A stretch of 64,000 nucleotides of DNA, from positions 2,418,001 through 2,482,000 of the forward strand of contig NZ_OZ244657.1 of NCBI RefSeq assembly GCF_965218685.1, given 5' to 3'. Numbering within the stretch: position 1 is the stretch's first letter; each line of letters begins with the position of its first letter. The DNA comes from Thalassobius sp965218685 (GTDB lineage: Bacteria > Pseudomonadota > Alphaproteobacteria > Rhodobacterales > Rhodobacteraceae). The notes beneath the pieces were generated by a model. It had not been told where the DNA came from. It was given only the letters and a program-made list of their open reading frames with translations, and ran no database searches. The translations under genes and the position numbers were made by a program. Shown here in pieces: positions 8,325 to 16,043 of this stretch.

Positions 8325-9186
8325 CCCAGATGTCCGGTCCGCCGCAAATCTGGTTGTCCACGGCACCGATCGCCTTGGCATCCTTGCGGTCATAATCCAC
8401 GGCGTGCAGGACGTTACGGATGGCGCAGATGCGCGCCCGTTTCTTGTCATCGGACCGGATCACCTTCCAGGGCGCCAAATCCGTATGGCTGCGGCGCAGG
8501 GTTTCGGTGATGGCATCGCTGTAGGCATCCCATTTCTTCAGGCCTTCGACGTCGATCCAGCTAAGCTTCCATTGCTTCAGCGGATCGTTCTCGCGATCCA
8601 GAAAACGTTTCAGCTGTTCGGCCTGACCGACGTTCAGCCAGAATTTGAACAGCAGGATACCTTCGTCGACCAGCATCCGTTCGAAATCAGGCACTTGGGT
8701 GAAGAAATGTTCGCGCTGGTCAGGTTCGCAAAAACCGAAGACATGTTCGACCACGCCGCGATTGTACCAGCTGCGGTCAAAGAACACGATTTCACCGCCT
8801 GCGGGCAGGTGGTCGATATAGCGTTGGAAATACCACTGGGTCTGTTCCGTGTCCGAGGGTTTGGACAGCGCCACAACGCGTGCCCCACGTGGATTGAGGT
8901 TCTCGCGGAAGCGCTTGATCGTGCCCCCCTTGCCAGCGGCGTCGCGGCCTTCGAAAACGATGGCGATGCGCTGGCCGGTCGATTTGGCCCAGCTTTGCAG
9001 CTTGACCAACTCGATCTGCAGCTTCGCCATGTCTTTTTCATAGGGCTTGCGCGCCAGCTTTTCCGAATGAGGATAGCTGGGGGTCAGAATATCGCCCTTT
9101 TCGGCGCGGTTGATCGCGTTGCGGACGTCTTCGGGGGCGTCGTTTTTGTAAAATGCACTGATCGCGCCATCAAAGGGCAGCTCCAT
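8317..9186 (-). CDS. ppk2: Polyphosphate kinase 2
   Basis: A 289-residue PPK2-family enzyme that transfers phosphate between polyphosphate and nucleotides. The Walker A motif (FEGRDAAGKGGTIKRF), the lid-region arginines and the Walker B segment (VFFDRSWYNRGVVEHVFG) are intact, as is the WKLSWIDVEGLKKWDAY signature. Length fits single-domain class I PPK2. Start at 9186 was chosen over a GTG 12 bases upstream because GGAGAG precedes it. It overlaps the downstream tetR-type gene by 8 bases. Substrate preference (GDP or ADP) cannot be read from sequence. Confidence 0.93.
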   Translation of the reverse strand: MELPFDGAISAFYKNDAPEDVRNAINRAEKGDILTPSYPHSEKLARKPYEKDMAKLQIELVKLQSWAKSTGQRIAIVFEGRDAAGKGGTIKRFRENLNPRGARVVALSKPSDTEQTQWYFQRYIDHLPAGGEIVFFDRSWYNRGVVEHVFGFCEPDQREHFFTQVPDFERMLVDEGILLFKFWLNVGQAEQLKRFLDRENDPLKQWKLSWIDVEGLKKWDAYSDAITETLRRSHTDLAPWKVIRSDDKKRARICAIRNVLHAVDYDRKDAKAIGAVDNQICGGPDIWDA

Positions 9187-9230
9187 GGGCCTCTCCACTT
9201 GTTTACAAGCAATATGGCTGTTGCGGCCGG

Positions 9231-10193
9231 TTAGTTCAATCCGGCTCGGGATGCGACGCGATGAATGGCGGCAATGACTTGCGGCTTCGAGGTATGCTGT
9301 GGCATGTGCCCGATACCCGGCAGGACGGTCAGGTTGGCATCGGGGATTTGGCCCGACAGGGGCACCGAGTGGATGTGCAAGCCGACGGTCATGTCCGCGT
9401 CACCATGCAGAATTTCGGTAGGCACGGCGATGTCACCGTAATACGGCATCATCGCGCGGATTTCCTCTTTCAGGTTGGCGCGTTGCAGGGCGTTGGCCCG
9501 CAGGCTGTCGCGCCGAAGGGTCAGACCGGCCCCGATATGTTGATCATAGCCGCTGGGGGGCTGTTGAGGTGTGAATATCGCGTTCAGCTCGTGCGAGACC
9601 CTCTCGTCCCGGACATAGGCCGTCAGATAGGAAATCACCAAGGGCCCGATCCAGGAATGCGAAAGCGCCTTGTAGTAGGTGCTTAGCCCGCTTTCCCATG
9701 TCTGGGAGGCTGCCGCCAGAAGGACCAGGCCGGACAGGCGGTCGGGGTGGTAGACGCTCCAGGCCAGGGCGACGGAACCGCCATAAGATTGCCCCAGCAC
9801 GATAGGTTTTTCGGCCTCCAGCAGAGAGGCGGCCTTTGACAGCAGTCCCACCTGCTGTTGCAGCGTCGCCCCGGTGCGGTTGATCCGGTCAGTATAGCCA
9901 AGCCCTGGCCGGTCAAACACGATCACGCGGTAGGTTTCCGCCAGCTGATGAGCCAGATCGTGAGTGAAATCGCGGGTGTTCCCCGACGCCCCATGGATCA
10001 GCACCACATCCGCGCGCGGGTTTTCGGGGGCCAAAACCACCGCATGAACGCGATGTCCGTCCACCATCACGATCTGCCCCTCGGGCGGATGTGTGGCCAT
10101 CGCTCGTTTTTCATGCTTTGCGGCGCGCTGCAGGGTGTAGCCATGCAGCGCGATGATCAAAAGGGCAAGAAATGCCAGTCCTTTAACAACCAA
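9231..10193 (-). CDS. Alpha/beta hydrolase, N-terminally membrane anchored
   Basis: A 320-residue alpha/beta-fold hydrolase. Residues 4-20 form a hydrophobic segment, so it is probably anchored to the inner membrane. The oxyanion motif LIHGASGN, the nucleophile elbow GQSYGG (Ser136), a later Asp in LHGDADMTV and a His in GIGHMPQ complete a catalytic triad. The start appears to be TTG at 10193, with AGGA seven bases ahead and only 3 bases after the metA stop, so it is probably co-translated with metA. The substrate is unknown. MetX also has this fold, but this protein lacks the MetX layout. Confidence 0.75.
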   Translation of the reverse strand: MVVKGLAFLALLIIALHGYTLQRAAKHEKRAMATHPPEGQIVMVDGHRVHAVVLAPENPRADVVLIHGASGNTRDFTHDLAHQLAETYRVIVFDRPGLGYTDRINRTGATLQQQVGLLSKAASLLEAEKPIVLGQSYGGSVALAWSVYHPDRLSGLVLLAAASQTWESGLSTYYKALSHSWIGPLVISYLTAYVRDERVSHELNAIFTPQQPPSGYDQHIGAGLTLRRDSLRANALQRANLKEEIRAMMPYYGDIAVPTEILHGDADMTVGLHIHSVPLSGQIPDANLTVLPGIGHMPQHTSKPQVIAAIHRVASRAGLN

Positions 10194-10196
10194 AAC

Positions 10197-11156
10197 CTAG
10201 TCCTGTTTACGCCAGTCCGTCGACACCTTGCCGATCAGGGACATATCATATGGCGTAGTCAGATAGATCTCGGACACCCAATTTCCATAGAGCAAATGCG
10301 CATGGCTGCGCCAACGGTTCTGAGGCTGCTGGCTGGGGTCGTCCTCGGGGAAATAATTGAACGGCATCTGAATCTCGGCGCCCTCGATCTGGTTGCTGGC
10401 CAGATCGCGCTGATATTCCTGATTCAGCGTGTCGCTGTCATATTCCAGGTGGTTGAAAACATAGATTGCCCGGTGTGCGGGGTCCTCGACCAACGCGGGG
10501 CCCACGACGTCCGAGTGCAGCAGGATCGGTAGGTTTGCGGCCTCGATCTCGTCCCGGCGCATTTCGGTCCAGCGGCTGACCGGCATGATCAGATCATCCG
10601 AGAAGCCGCGCAAATAGGGGCTTTGCGGGGCGAAATTCATATGTCGGTAACAGCCGAACAGTTTCTCATCCAGAACGTATTTCTGAACGTTGTGGAAATA
10701 GTGGATCATCGCCATGCCGCCCCAGCAAACGCCAAAGGTCGAGTGAACATGCGTCTGGGTCCACTCGAACACCTCTTTCAGCTCGTCCCAATAGGTCACG
10801 TCTTCGAAGGGCAGGTGCTCGATTGGGGCACCGGTGATGATCAGCCCGTCGAACTTCTGGCCACTTGCCTTCACCTCGCTGAAGGGGCGGTAAAAGCTTT
10901 CCAGATGGGCCGCGCCGGTGTTCTTGGACTCGTGCTCGCTCATGCGGATCAGGGAAAATTCGATCTGCAGGGGATTGGCACCGATCAGCCTGGCGAATTG
11001 GTTTTCCGTCTGGATTTTCTTGGGCATCAGGTTCAAGAGCCCGATGCGCAAAGGCCGGATATCCTGATGCTGGGCCATCTCGTCGGACATGACCATGACG
11101 CCTTCGTTCGTCAGAACGTCATAGGCGGGCAGGTCACGTGGCAGTTTGATGGGCAT
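10197..11156 (-). CDS. metA: Homoserine O-acyltransferase MetA, predicted acetyl-CoA type
   Basis: A 319-residue cytoplasmic enzyme of the first committed step of methionine synthesis. The catalytic Cys144 lies in FGVCWGGMA, and His236/Glu238 in FNHLEYD. The segment TGAPIEHLPFEDV carries Glu113 where the E. coli enzyme has Gly111. In the MetA family that Glu is reported to select acetyl-CoA over succinyl-CoA, so this is more likely a homoserine O-acetyltransferase despite the usual succinyltransferase label. It has a P-loop gene upstream and a hydrolase gene 3 bases downstream. No SAM riboswitch fits in the 45-base upstream gap. Confidence 0.92.
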   Translation of the reverse strand: MPIKLPRDLPAYDVLTNEGVMVMSDEMAQHQDIRPLRIGLLNLMPKKIQTENQFARLIGANPLQIEFSLIRMSEHESKNTGAAHLESFYRPFSEVKASGQKFDGLIITGAPIEHLPFEDVTYWDELKEVFEWTQTHVHSTFGVCWGGMAMIHYFHNVQKYVLDEKLFGCYRHMNFAPQSPYLRGFSDDLIMPVSRWTEMRRDEIEAANLPILLHSDVVGPALVEDPAHRAIYVFNHLEYDSDTLNQEYQRDLASNQIEGAEIQMPFNYFPEDDPSQQPQNRWRSHAHLLYGNWVSEIYLTTPYDMSLIGKVSTDWRKQD

Positions 11157-11201
11157 CTTTCAGGCTCCGATAAGGTTGGAGGCCCAGAGATAAGGCAGGG
11201 A

Positions 11202-12062
11202 TCACCGACGCTCAAGGGCCTGTGCGATCAACTGATCGAAATCATCCGCGGTTTTGACTTGCGCAATCTCTTCGGCCTTGACGGAAACGCCCCAGTTTTG
11301 CGCCATCGCGCGATACAGCGGCTGTCGGTGCGCCATGGCCTGAGCATAGGTCCAGCGGATAAAATCATCCGGGTCCACCTGAGTTTCGTTGCAGCCCTTC
11401 AGCTCCAGATATTCGGTCCAGGCGCGCTCAAGGAATTCACCCTGATAGGACATGGGCTTGGGCGATTTGTCGAAACGGCGGACCAGTTCCTCGGTATGGG
11501 CGTCCGAGCCTTCGATCCAGATCATCAGCGCGTTTTGCGACAGCGTTTTCAGCACCAGGTCTTCGGGGTCTTCGGGGTTCACCCATTCACAGATCGACCC
11601 GCCGGTATCGCAGATGAAATGCGGATAGCCGTACAAGGCCTCGGCCCGTTCGATGAAATAGGGCGTGTCCAGCAACGCCGCGATTTCAGCGGTGCGGAAT
11701 TGCGACTGGCGGCGGGTGTATTCGGCATAGGGCAGGCCGCCCTTGGCCACATCCCCCGGTTTACCCAGGTAAGACGACACAGGCGTCAGGTTTTCAAAGG
11801 TGATATTCGAGCCGATATAGATCGAATCCGACATCAACAGCTCGCGCAGGAACGGGTTCTTCATCGCCTCGCGTTTTGCATTGTCGGCGATGTATTCGCC
11901 CATGTAACGCGTGCCGATGCGGTAATCGATCGAATAGTGAAACCACGCGCCCTGATCGCGCAGCATGTTCGAAACAAAGGTCTTGCCCAGCCCAGACATG
12001 CCGAAAAACAGCACTTTTTTCTTCTCGGCGTTCAGCCAGTCATTCGCGGTTTGGTAGATCAT
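11202..12062 (-). CDS. P-loop NTPase of unknown function, metA neighbour
   Basis: A 286-residue soluble protein with a Walker A motif near the N-terminus (FFGMSGLGKTFVS, residues 19-31), directly after a short lead. No other domain is recognised. The middle holds a tract FICDTGGSICEWV, possibly a Walker B-like strand, and ICE/Trp-rich segments typical of nothing I know. The layout (kinase-like P-loop, about 285 residues) is compatible with a nucleotide-dependent small-molecule kinase or a GTPase-like switch. It is 45 bases upstream of metA on the same strand, probably in one transcript, which hints at a role in sulphur amino acid metabolism. Function is not assigned. Confidence 0.6.
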   Translation of the reverse strand: MIYQTANDWLNAEKKKVLFFGMSGLGKTFVSNMLRDQGAWFHYSIDYRIGTRYMGEYIADNAKREAMKNPFLRELLMSDSIYIGSNITFENLTPVSSYLGKPGDVAKGGLPYAEYTRRQSQFRTAEIAALLDTPYFIERAEALYGYPHFICDTGGSICEWVNPEDPEDLVLKTLSQNALMIWIEGSDAHTEELVRRFDKSPKPMSYQGEFLERAWTEYLELKGCNETQVDPDDFIRWTYAQAMAHRQPLYRAMAQNWGVSVKAEEIAQVKTADDFDQLIAQALERR

Positions 12063-12111
12063 GCGCTTGCCTCTTTGACCTGCGCAGTCCTAGCCGCGCA
12101 GGCCCGAGGGG

Positions 12112-13020
12112 TCAAACCCTATTGCGGCGCAGCAAACGTCCGTCGATGATGATCAGCCCCGCGGCCAGCAGGGCAAAGCCGGCATAGGCGCGCAAGGGCA
12201 GTGTCTCGTCCAGCACCAACGCGCCAAGAATGATCGCGCAGGGCGCCACCATCAGCGTAACCAGCAACAGATTTCCCGCGCCGGCCATGGACAGAACGCG
12301 GTAATAAAGAAGATAGGCCCCGGCCGTCGCGATCAGTGACAGATACAGCAGCGCCGCCCAGATCTGCGGGGATTGCGGCACCGAAGGGGCGCCTTCGGAC
12401 CAAAGCGCCATCGGGATCATGATCAGCGCCGCGCAGGTCAGCATCCCCGTGGCGGCCATTGCAGGGGGCTGCGCGGACAGGGTTTTACGCCCCCAGGCGC
12501 CCGCCAAGGCATAGGACATGGACGATCCCAAAAGGGCCAGTTGACCCAACGAGGCAAGGTCAAGGCTCGTCAGCGCAGCAGGGCCAATGATCACAGCCGC
12601 TCCGGCAAAGCCCAGGCCCACGCCCCAGGCCTTGCGGGCGCTTAGCCTTTCGTCCGAGAATAAAACCGCCGCGACCAGCACGCCCAGCACCGCCGTCAGC
12701 GCGTTCAAGATCGCTGCCAATCCGGACGAGATATGCTGCTGCCCCCAAGTGATCAGCGTAAAGGGCAGGGCGTTGTTCAACAGCCCCATAAGAAAGAATG
12801 CCCCCCAGATGCCCGGCGCCATTGGGATCGAAATGCCCCGTCTGAGAACATAGATCCACAAAAGCGCGGCGGCCCCGCTGATGCGGTAGGCAACCAACCA
12901 CAACGGGCTGACATCTTGCAAGATCAGGGCGGTGGTCAGAAACGAAGCGCCCCAGATAAGTGCCAGCAGGGTCAGCTCGGCCCAGGCGCGCGGGGAAATG
13001 GTTTTTTGTGTTTGGCTCAT
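12112..13020 (-). CDS. EamA/DMT-family transporter
   Basis: A 302-residue integral membrane protein with about ten hydrophobic helices arranged as two five-helix EamA repeats (drug/metabolite transporter superfamily). Conserved features include LIWGASFL near the N-terminus and the repeat-start ALNALTAVLGVLVAAVLFSDE. Members export amino acids, nucleotides or other metabolites; the substrate is not predictable. It lies 49 bases upstream of the P-loop gene on the same strand, with a second EamA gene further upstream. Confidence 0.87.
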   Translation of the reverse strand: MSQTQKTISPRAWAELTLLALIWGASFLTTALILQDVSPLWLVAYRISGAAALLWIYVLRRGISIPMAPGIWGAFFLMGLLNNALPFTLITWGQQHISSGLAAILNALTAVLGVLVAAVLFSDERLSARKAWGVGLGFAGAAVIIGPAALTSLDLASLGQLALLGSSMSYALAGAWGRKTLSAQPPAMAATGMLTCAALIMIPMALWSEGAPSVPQSPQIWAALLYLSLIATAGAYLLYYRVLSMAGAGNLLLVTLMVAPCAIILGALVLDETLPLRAYAGFALLAAGLIIIDGRLLRRNRV

Positions 13021-13066
13021 GCGGCAACATTATGGGCTTTGGTGGCGGGCCCAATCCGAAAGATGC

Positions 13067-13933
13067 TTATTTGCGCGTGGCGCCCCAGATATTCAGATAA
13101 TTGGCGCCAAAAATCACCAGCGCCCCGACGCCCACCCACAGTTCCAGCGCTTCGTTATAGAACAACCATCCGATCAGGGCGATCAGCGGCAGACGGGCAA
13201 AATCAAAGGGCACCACAACGGTTGCCGGAGCGATGCTTAACGCGTTCGTCAGGCTGAAATGCCCCATCAGCCCGGCCAGCCCGATCAACACCAGCCAAGG
13301 CGTTGCCTGCAGCGATGGTAAGGCAATATCGCCATCAATTCCGGCGCATATGATGCCGAATGCAGCCTGCATCGTGGTCAGATAGAACAGCACGCAGGTA
13401 ATGGTTTCGGTGCGCGTCAGCTTGGATGTGAACATGATCGAGATGGCAAACCCGATCGCAGCCAGGGCCGCGGTCAGTTGGCCGAATTCAAGTGTCTCGG
13501 GGGTGGGACGCGCGACAATCAGGATCCCGATGAAGCCGAAGATTGCTGCAAGGGCACGGACCGGCGTGATCCGCTCGCCCAAAATCAACGGAGACAGTAG
13601 GATCACCCATAGTGGCGCCGTGAATTCCAGCGCAAAAACCTGCGCTAGCGAGATCAGAGGCAGGGAATAGAACCACAGGTTCTGGCCGGCGAAATGACCA
13701 ATGTTGCGGATGAAATGTGTTCCCAGGTGGCGCCGGGTGATCTGGTTTAATGTCCCTGCCATGCCGCCGCAGATCAGCACCACGATGACGCCCACGATGC
13801 TGCGGAAGGTCATGATCTCGAACGTGTCCAGCTCGCCGCTGACCTCGCGGCCTGCAATGGCCATGGCCGTGAACGACGCGATGGAACCGGTCATCCACAG
13901 GCTTGCTTTGAGGACATTTGCGCGCTCTGACAT
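13067..13933 (-). CDS. EamA/DMT-family transporter
   Basis: A 288-residue membrane protein of the drug/metabolite transporter superfamily, with about ten transmembrane helices in two EamA repeats (the second starts near LEFGQLTAALAAIGFAISIM). It resembles RhaT/YdcZ-like exporters but the substrate cannot be read. It is 46 bases upstream of the second EamA gene on the same strand. The two proteins are only distantly alike, so this is not a recent duplication. Confidence 0.87.
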   Translation of the reverse strand: MSERANVLKASLWMTGSIASFTAMAIAGREVSGELDTFEIMTFRSIVGVIVVLICGGMAGTLNQITRRHLGTHFIRNIGHFAGQNLWFYSLPLISLAQVFALEFTAPLWVILLSPLILGERITPVRALAAIFGFIGILIVARPTPETLEFGQLTAALAAIGFAISIMFTSKLTRTETITCVLFYLTTMQAAFGIICAGIDGDIALPSLQATPWLVLIGLAGLMGHFSLTNALSIAPATVVVPFDFARLPLIALIGWLFYNEALELWVGVGALVIFGANYLNIWGATRK

Positions 13934-14010
13934 GTCGTTCTTTCCAAGAGGCCGGGGCTGGCTCTCTCGTTACGCGTAGAAATGTCAGAACAGAAGCGTA
14001 AAGTTGAAGA

Positions 14011-14033
14011 AGGAGCGCTGACGTTGCGCTCCT
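14011..14033 (-). terminator. Putative terminator of the guanidine operon
   Basis: Perfect 8-bp stem AGGAGCGC / GCGCTCCT with a 7-base loop, 22 bases past the last small gene. On the minus strand it is followed by a pyrimidine-rich stretch (TCTTC) rather than a pure T run, so termination may be partial. Confidence 0.6.
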
Positions 14034-14055
14034 TTCCTGTTGGTTTCGTGTGGGT

Positions 14056-14214
14056 TTAGCGGCGTTTGGCCACCCAAAGCACGGCCAGTACCGCGCAAAC
14101 GGCCAGGGCTGCGGTGCCCAGTTCAAAGCCGTGCGGATGCAGGTGCGCGCCGCCATGTGCCATGGCAGGCGAGGCAAGCAAGGTTGCGCCAAAAATTGCG
14201 ATCAGGCGTTTCAT
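14056..14214 (-). CDS. 52-residue secreted/anchored His-containing small protein of the guanidine operon
   Basis: Last gene of the riboswitch operon. The peptide begins with a signal sequence (MKRLIAIFGATLLASPAMA), continues with a short periplasmic part HGGAHLHPHG holding four histidines, and ends in a hydrophobic helix (about residues 33-48) followed by AKRR, giving a C-terminal inner-membrane anchor. The ATG overlaps the stop of the upstream His-rich gene (ATGA), so translation is coupled. The layout resembles small HupE/UreJ- or CbtB-like metal-associated membrane peptides, but no family was recognised. A role in periplasmic nickel capture for the ureohydrolase is an inference from position and the histidines. 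Confidence 0.72.
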   Translation of the reverse strand: MKRLIAIFGATLLASPAMAHGGAHLHPHGFELGTAALAVCAVLAVLWVAKRR

Positions 14215-14675
14215 GCGTCGATTTCCTTTTTTCGATCAAACAGAAAGTCGCGAATATCCAGCGTCGATTTTTCATCCATCGAGACATAGATCAGCGACAT
14301 GTTGGTGCGTTCCTGCACCATTTCACCGGGGAAGGGCAGATAGCTCAGCTCGCGCGAGCCGAAGGACGGCGAGGCGGTGCCCACCTGCCAATCGGTCTTC
14401 AGCTCGACATCGATCAGCTTCAGCGCCTTGGCCCCATCTTTCGAGGGACGCTCGAACGGGACCCCGGCCAGTTTCAGGTAACTGGTTTTGTCGGTTGCCT
14501 GCAGGAAGCCTTCGATGAACTGTGTCGCCAGAACCTGAAGGTCCGCCGCCTCGTCTTCGTGGTGCATGTGGCTGTGCAGGTGGTCGCCGTGGGCGTGGTT
14601 ATGTCCTGCACCGTGGGAATGGCCATGGTCATGATCATGGGAGTGGTGGTGGTGATGCGGGTGATCATGGGGCAT
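14211..14675 (-). CDS. Histidine-rich putative nickel chaperone/storage protein
   Basis: A 154-residue soluble protein without signal peptide. Twenty of the first 39 residues are His, interspersed with Asp and Gly; this kind of tail is known from metal-storing HypB, UreE, SlyD and CooJ proteins. The remaining 110 residues form a compact domain (from about AADLQVLATQFIEGFL to the end) that I do not recognise; it lacks the GTPase motifs of HypB and the zinc-finger Cys of HypA. The start lies 3 bases after the ureohydrolase stop. In the characterised cyanobacterial guanidine hydrolase cluster this place is held by HypA/HypB-like chaperones, so I infer that this protein supplies Ni to the ureohydrolase. 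Confidence 0.78.
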   Translation of the reverse strand: MPHDHPHHHHHSHDHDHGHSHGAGHNHAHGDHLHSHMHHEDEAADLQVLATQFIEGFLQATDKTSYLKLAGVPFERPSKDGAKALKLIDVELKTDWQVGTASPSFGSRELSYLPFPGEMVQERTNMSLIYVSMDEKSTLDIRDFLFDRKKEIDA

Positions 14676-14678
14676 GGC

Positions 14679-15947
14679 TCATCCAATCTTGTGCGGGCCG
14701 TCATTCGACCAGCGTTTGCCCGAAAACTCGCCATGCGGCGTGGTGACGGGTTTGTCGATGAATTTCTTATGCGCGCCAAGTTTGCCGTTGGAGACCAGGG
14801 CCCCCAGCACGTCCACGATCACGCGGGTGCCCATCAGCGCGGTGATGTCGCTGGTGTCATAGGGCGGGCTGACCTCGACCAGCTCCATCCCGCAGATGCC
14901 TTCGGCCGCAATGCCCGATGCCAGCGCCAGCGCCTCGCGCGGGAGGAACCCGCCGGGTTCAGGCCAGCCGGTGCCGGGGACAAATCCGCAGTCAATGCTG
15001 TCAATGTCGAAGGACATATAGACCATGTCTACACCATCCCAGGCCATCTCCAGCGCCATTTCGATGGTCTTGTCGACGCCCATCTTTTCCATGTCGCCCA
15101 TGGTGATGATGTTGGTTTCACGCTCGCGGGCGACCTTGACGGCCTCGCGCGGGACCTGCCAGCCTCCGATACCGATTTGGACAAGGTTCTTGGCGGGTAC
15201 ATTCGGCAAGTTGGTTGAATGAAACCAAGGGGTTGTATGCATGCGTTCATCCAGATCCTTTTCCTGGATGTCGGCATGGCGGTCGAAATGAACGATCCCG
15301 ATTTTCTTGGAGGTACACTCGGCTATCCCGCGCACACAAGGAAAGCCAATCGAGTGGTCGCCGCCGATCATGATGGGCAAGGAGCCTGACGAAAACACAT
15401 GGCTGACCGCCCGGCTGATCTGGTCAAAGCTCTTCTCGATATTGGCGGGGATGGTGAACACGTCGCCCGCGTCGCACATGGTCATCTGTTCACGCAGGTC
15501 AACGCCCAGCTCATAGTTATAGGGCGTGTACAGCGCCGAGATTTTGCGCAGGCCTTGCGGTCCGAAACGCGTGCCGGGCCGGTAGGTCGTGCCGCCGTCA
15601 AAGGGGATGCCCAGCACGGTAGCGTCATAGTTGGCGACCTCCAGCACGTCCTCGGCATATGGGGCCTTGAGGAAAGTGTTGATGCCCGCGAAATGAGGCA
15701 GCTCGCCGCGTGCGAAGGTTGGGATCGATTTATCCTCGATCGAGTCTGCGCCTGTCAGGCCCATGCGCAGCGCCCAGCGGCGTTCTTCGTCGGCACGGCC
15801 TTCGGGCAGGTCGGCCTCTTTTTGCATGGCCTTCCAGCCAGCCAGTTTGCTGAGGTCCGGGTGGTGTGGCCGACGCTCGCGCGCCTCATGTGCGGTGCGC
15901 GCATCGCGCGGATGGTGAGAACGCGAACGTCCAAGATCCGAAAACAT
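14679..15947 (-). CDS. Agmatinase-family ureohydrolase, probable Ni-dependent guanidine hydrolase (GdmH-like)
   Basis: A 422-residue enzyme, longer than ordinary agmatinases (about 300-320) through an N-terminal extension of some 85 residues. All metal ligands of the family are present: His198 in GGDHS, Asp222/His224/Asp226 in FDRHAD, Asp314/Asp316 in FDIDSID. The usual DAHTD is changed to DRHAD, and the usual DPxxAPGTGTPEPGG to DCGFVPGTGWPEPGG; I recall these and the extension from the GdmH/Sll1077 branch of guanidine hydrolases, which split guanidine to urea and ammonium. AGGAGA precedes the start. Control by a guanidine-I riboswitch and linkage to an ABC importer support guanidine as substrate. 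Related guanidino compounds are the main alternative. Confidence 0.82.
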   Translation of the reverse strand: MFSDLGRSRSHHPRDARTAHEARERRPHHPDLSKLAGWKAMQKEADLPEGRADEERRWALRMGLTGADSIEDKSIPTFARGELPHFAGINTFLKAPYAEDVLEVANYDATVLGIPFDGGTTYRPGTRFGPQGLRKISALYTPYNYELGVDLREQMTMCDAGDVFTIPANIEKSFDQISRAVSHVFSSGSLPIMIGGDHSIGFPCVRGIAECTSKKIGIVHFDRHADIQEKDLDERMHTTPWFHSTNLPNVPAKNLVQIGIGGWQVPREAVKVARERETNIITMGDMEKMGVDKTIEMALEMAWDGVDMVYMSFDIDSIDCGFVPGTGWPEPGGFLPREALALASGIAAEGICGMELVEVSPPYDTSDITALMGTRVIVDVLGALVSNGKLGAHKKFIDKPVTTPHGEFSGKRWSNDGPHKIG

Positions 15948-16043
15948 ACCTGTCTCCTAATCGTCATTATGCCCCTTGGGGCGGTCTTCCGGGCCTTGGT
16001 GGAGGCCAGCGCGCGGGGCCCAGCGGCGCGCGCGGCCAAAGGG

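Noticed and set aside
11157..11201. Possible SAM riboswitch upstream of metA
   Set aside because: The gap is only 45 bases, shorter than a SAM-II aptamer, and shows none of its conserved bases.
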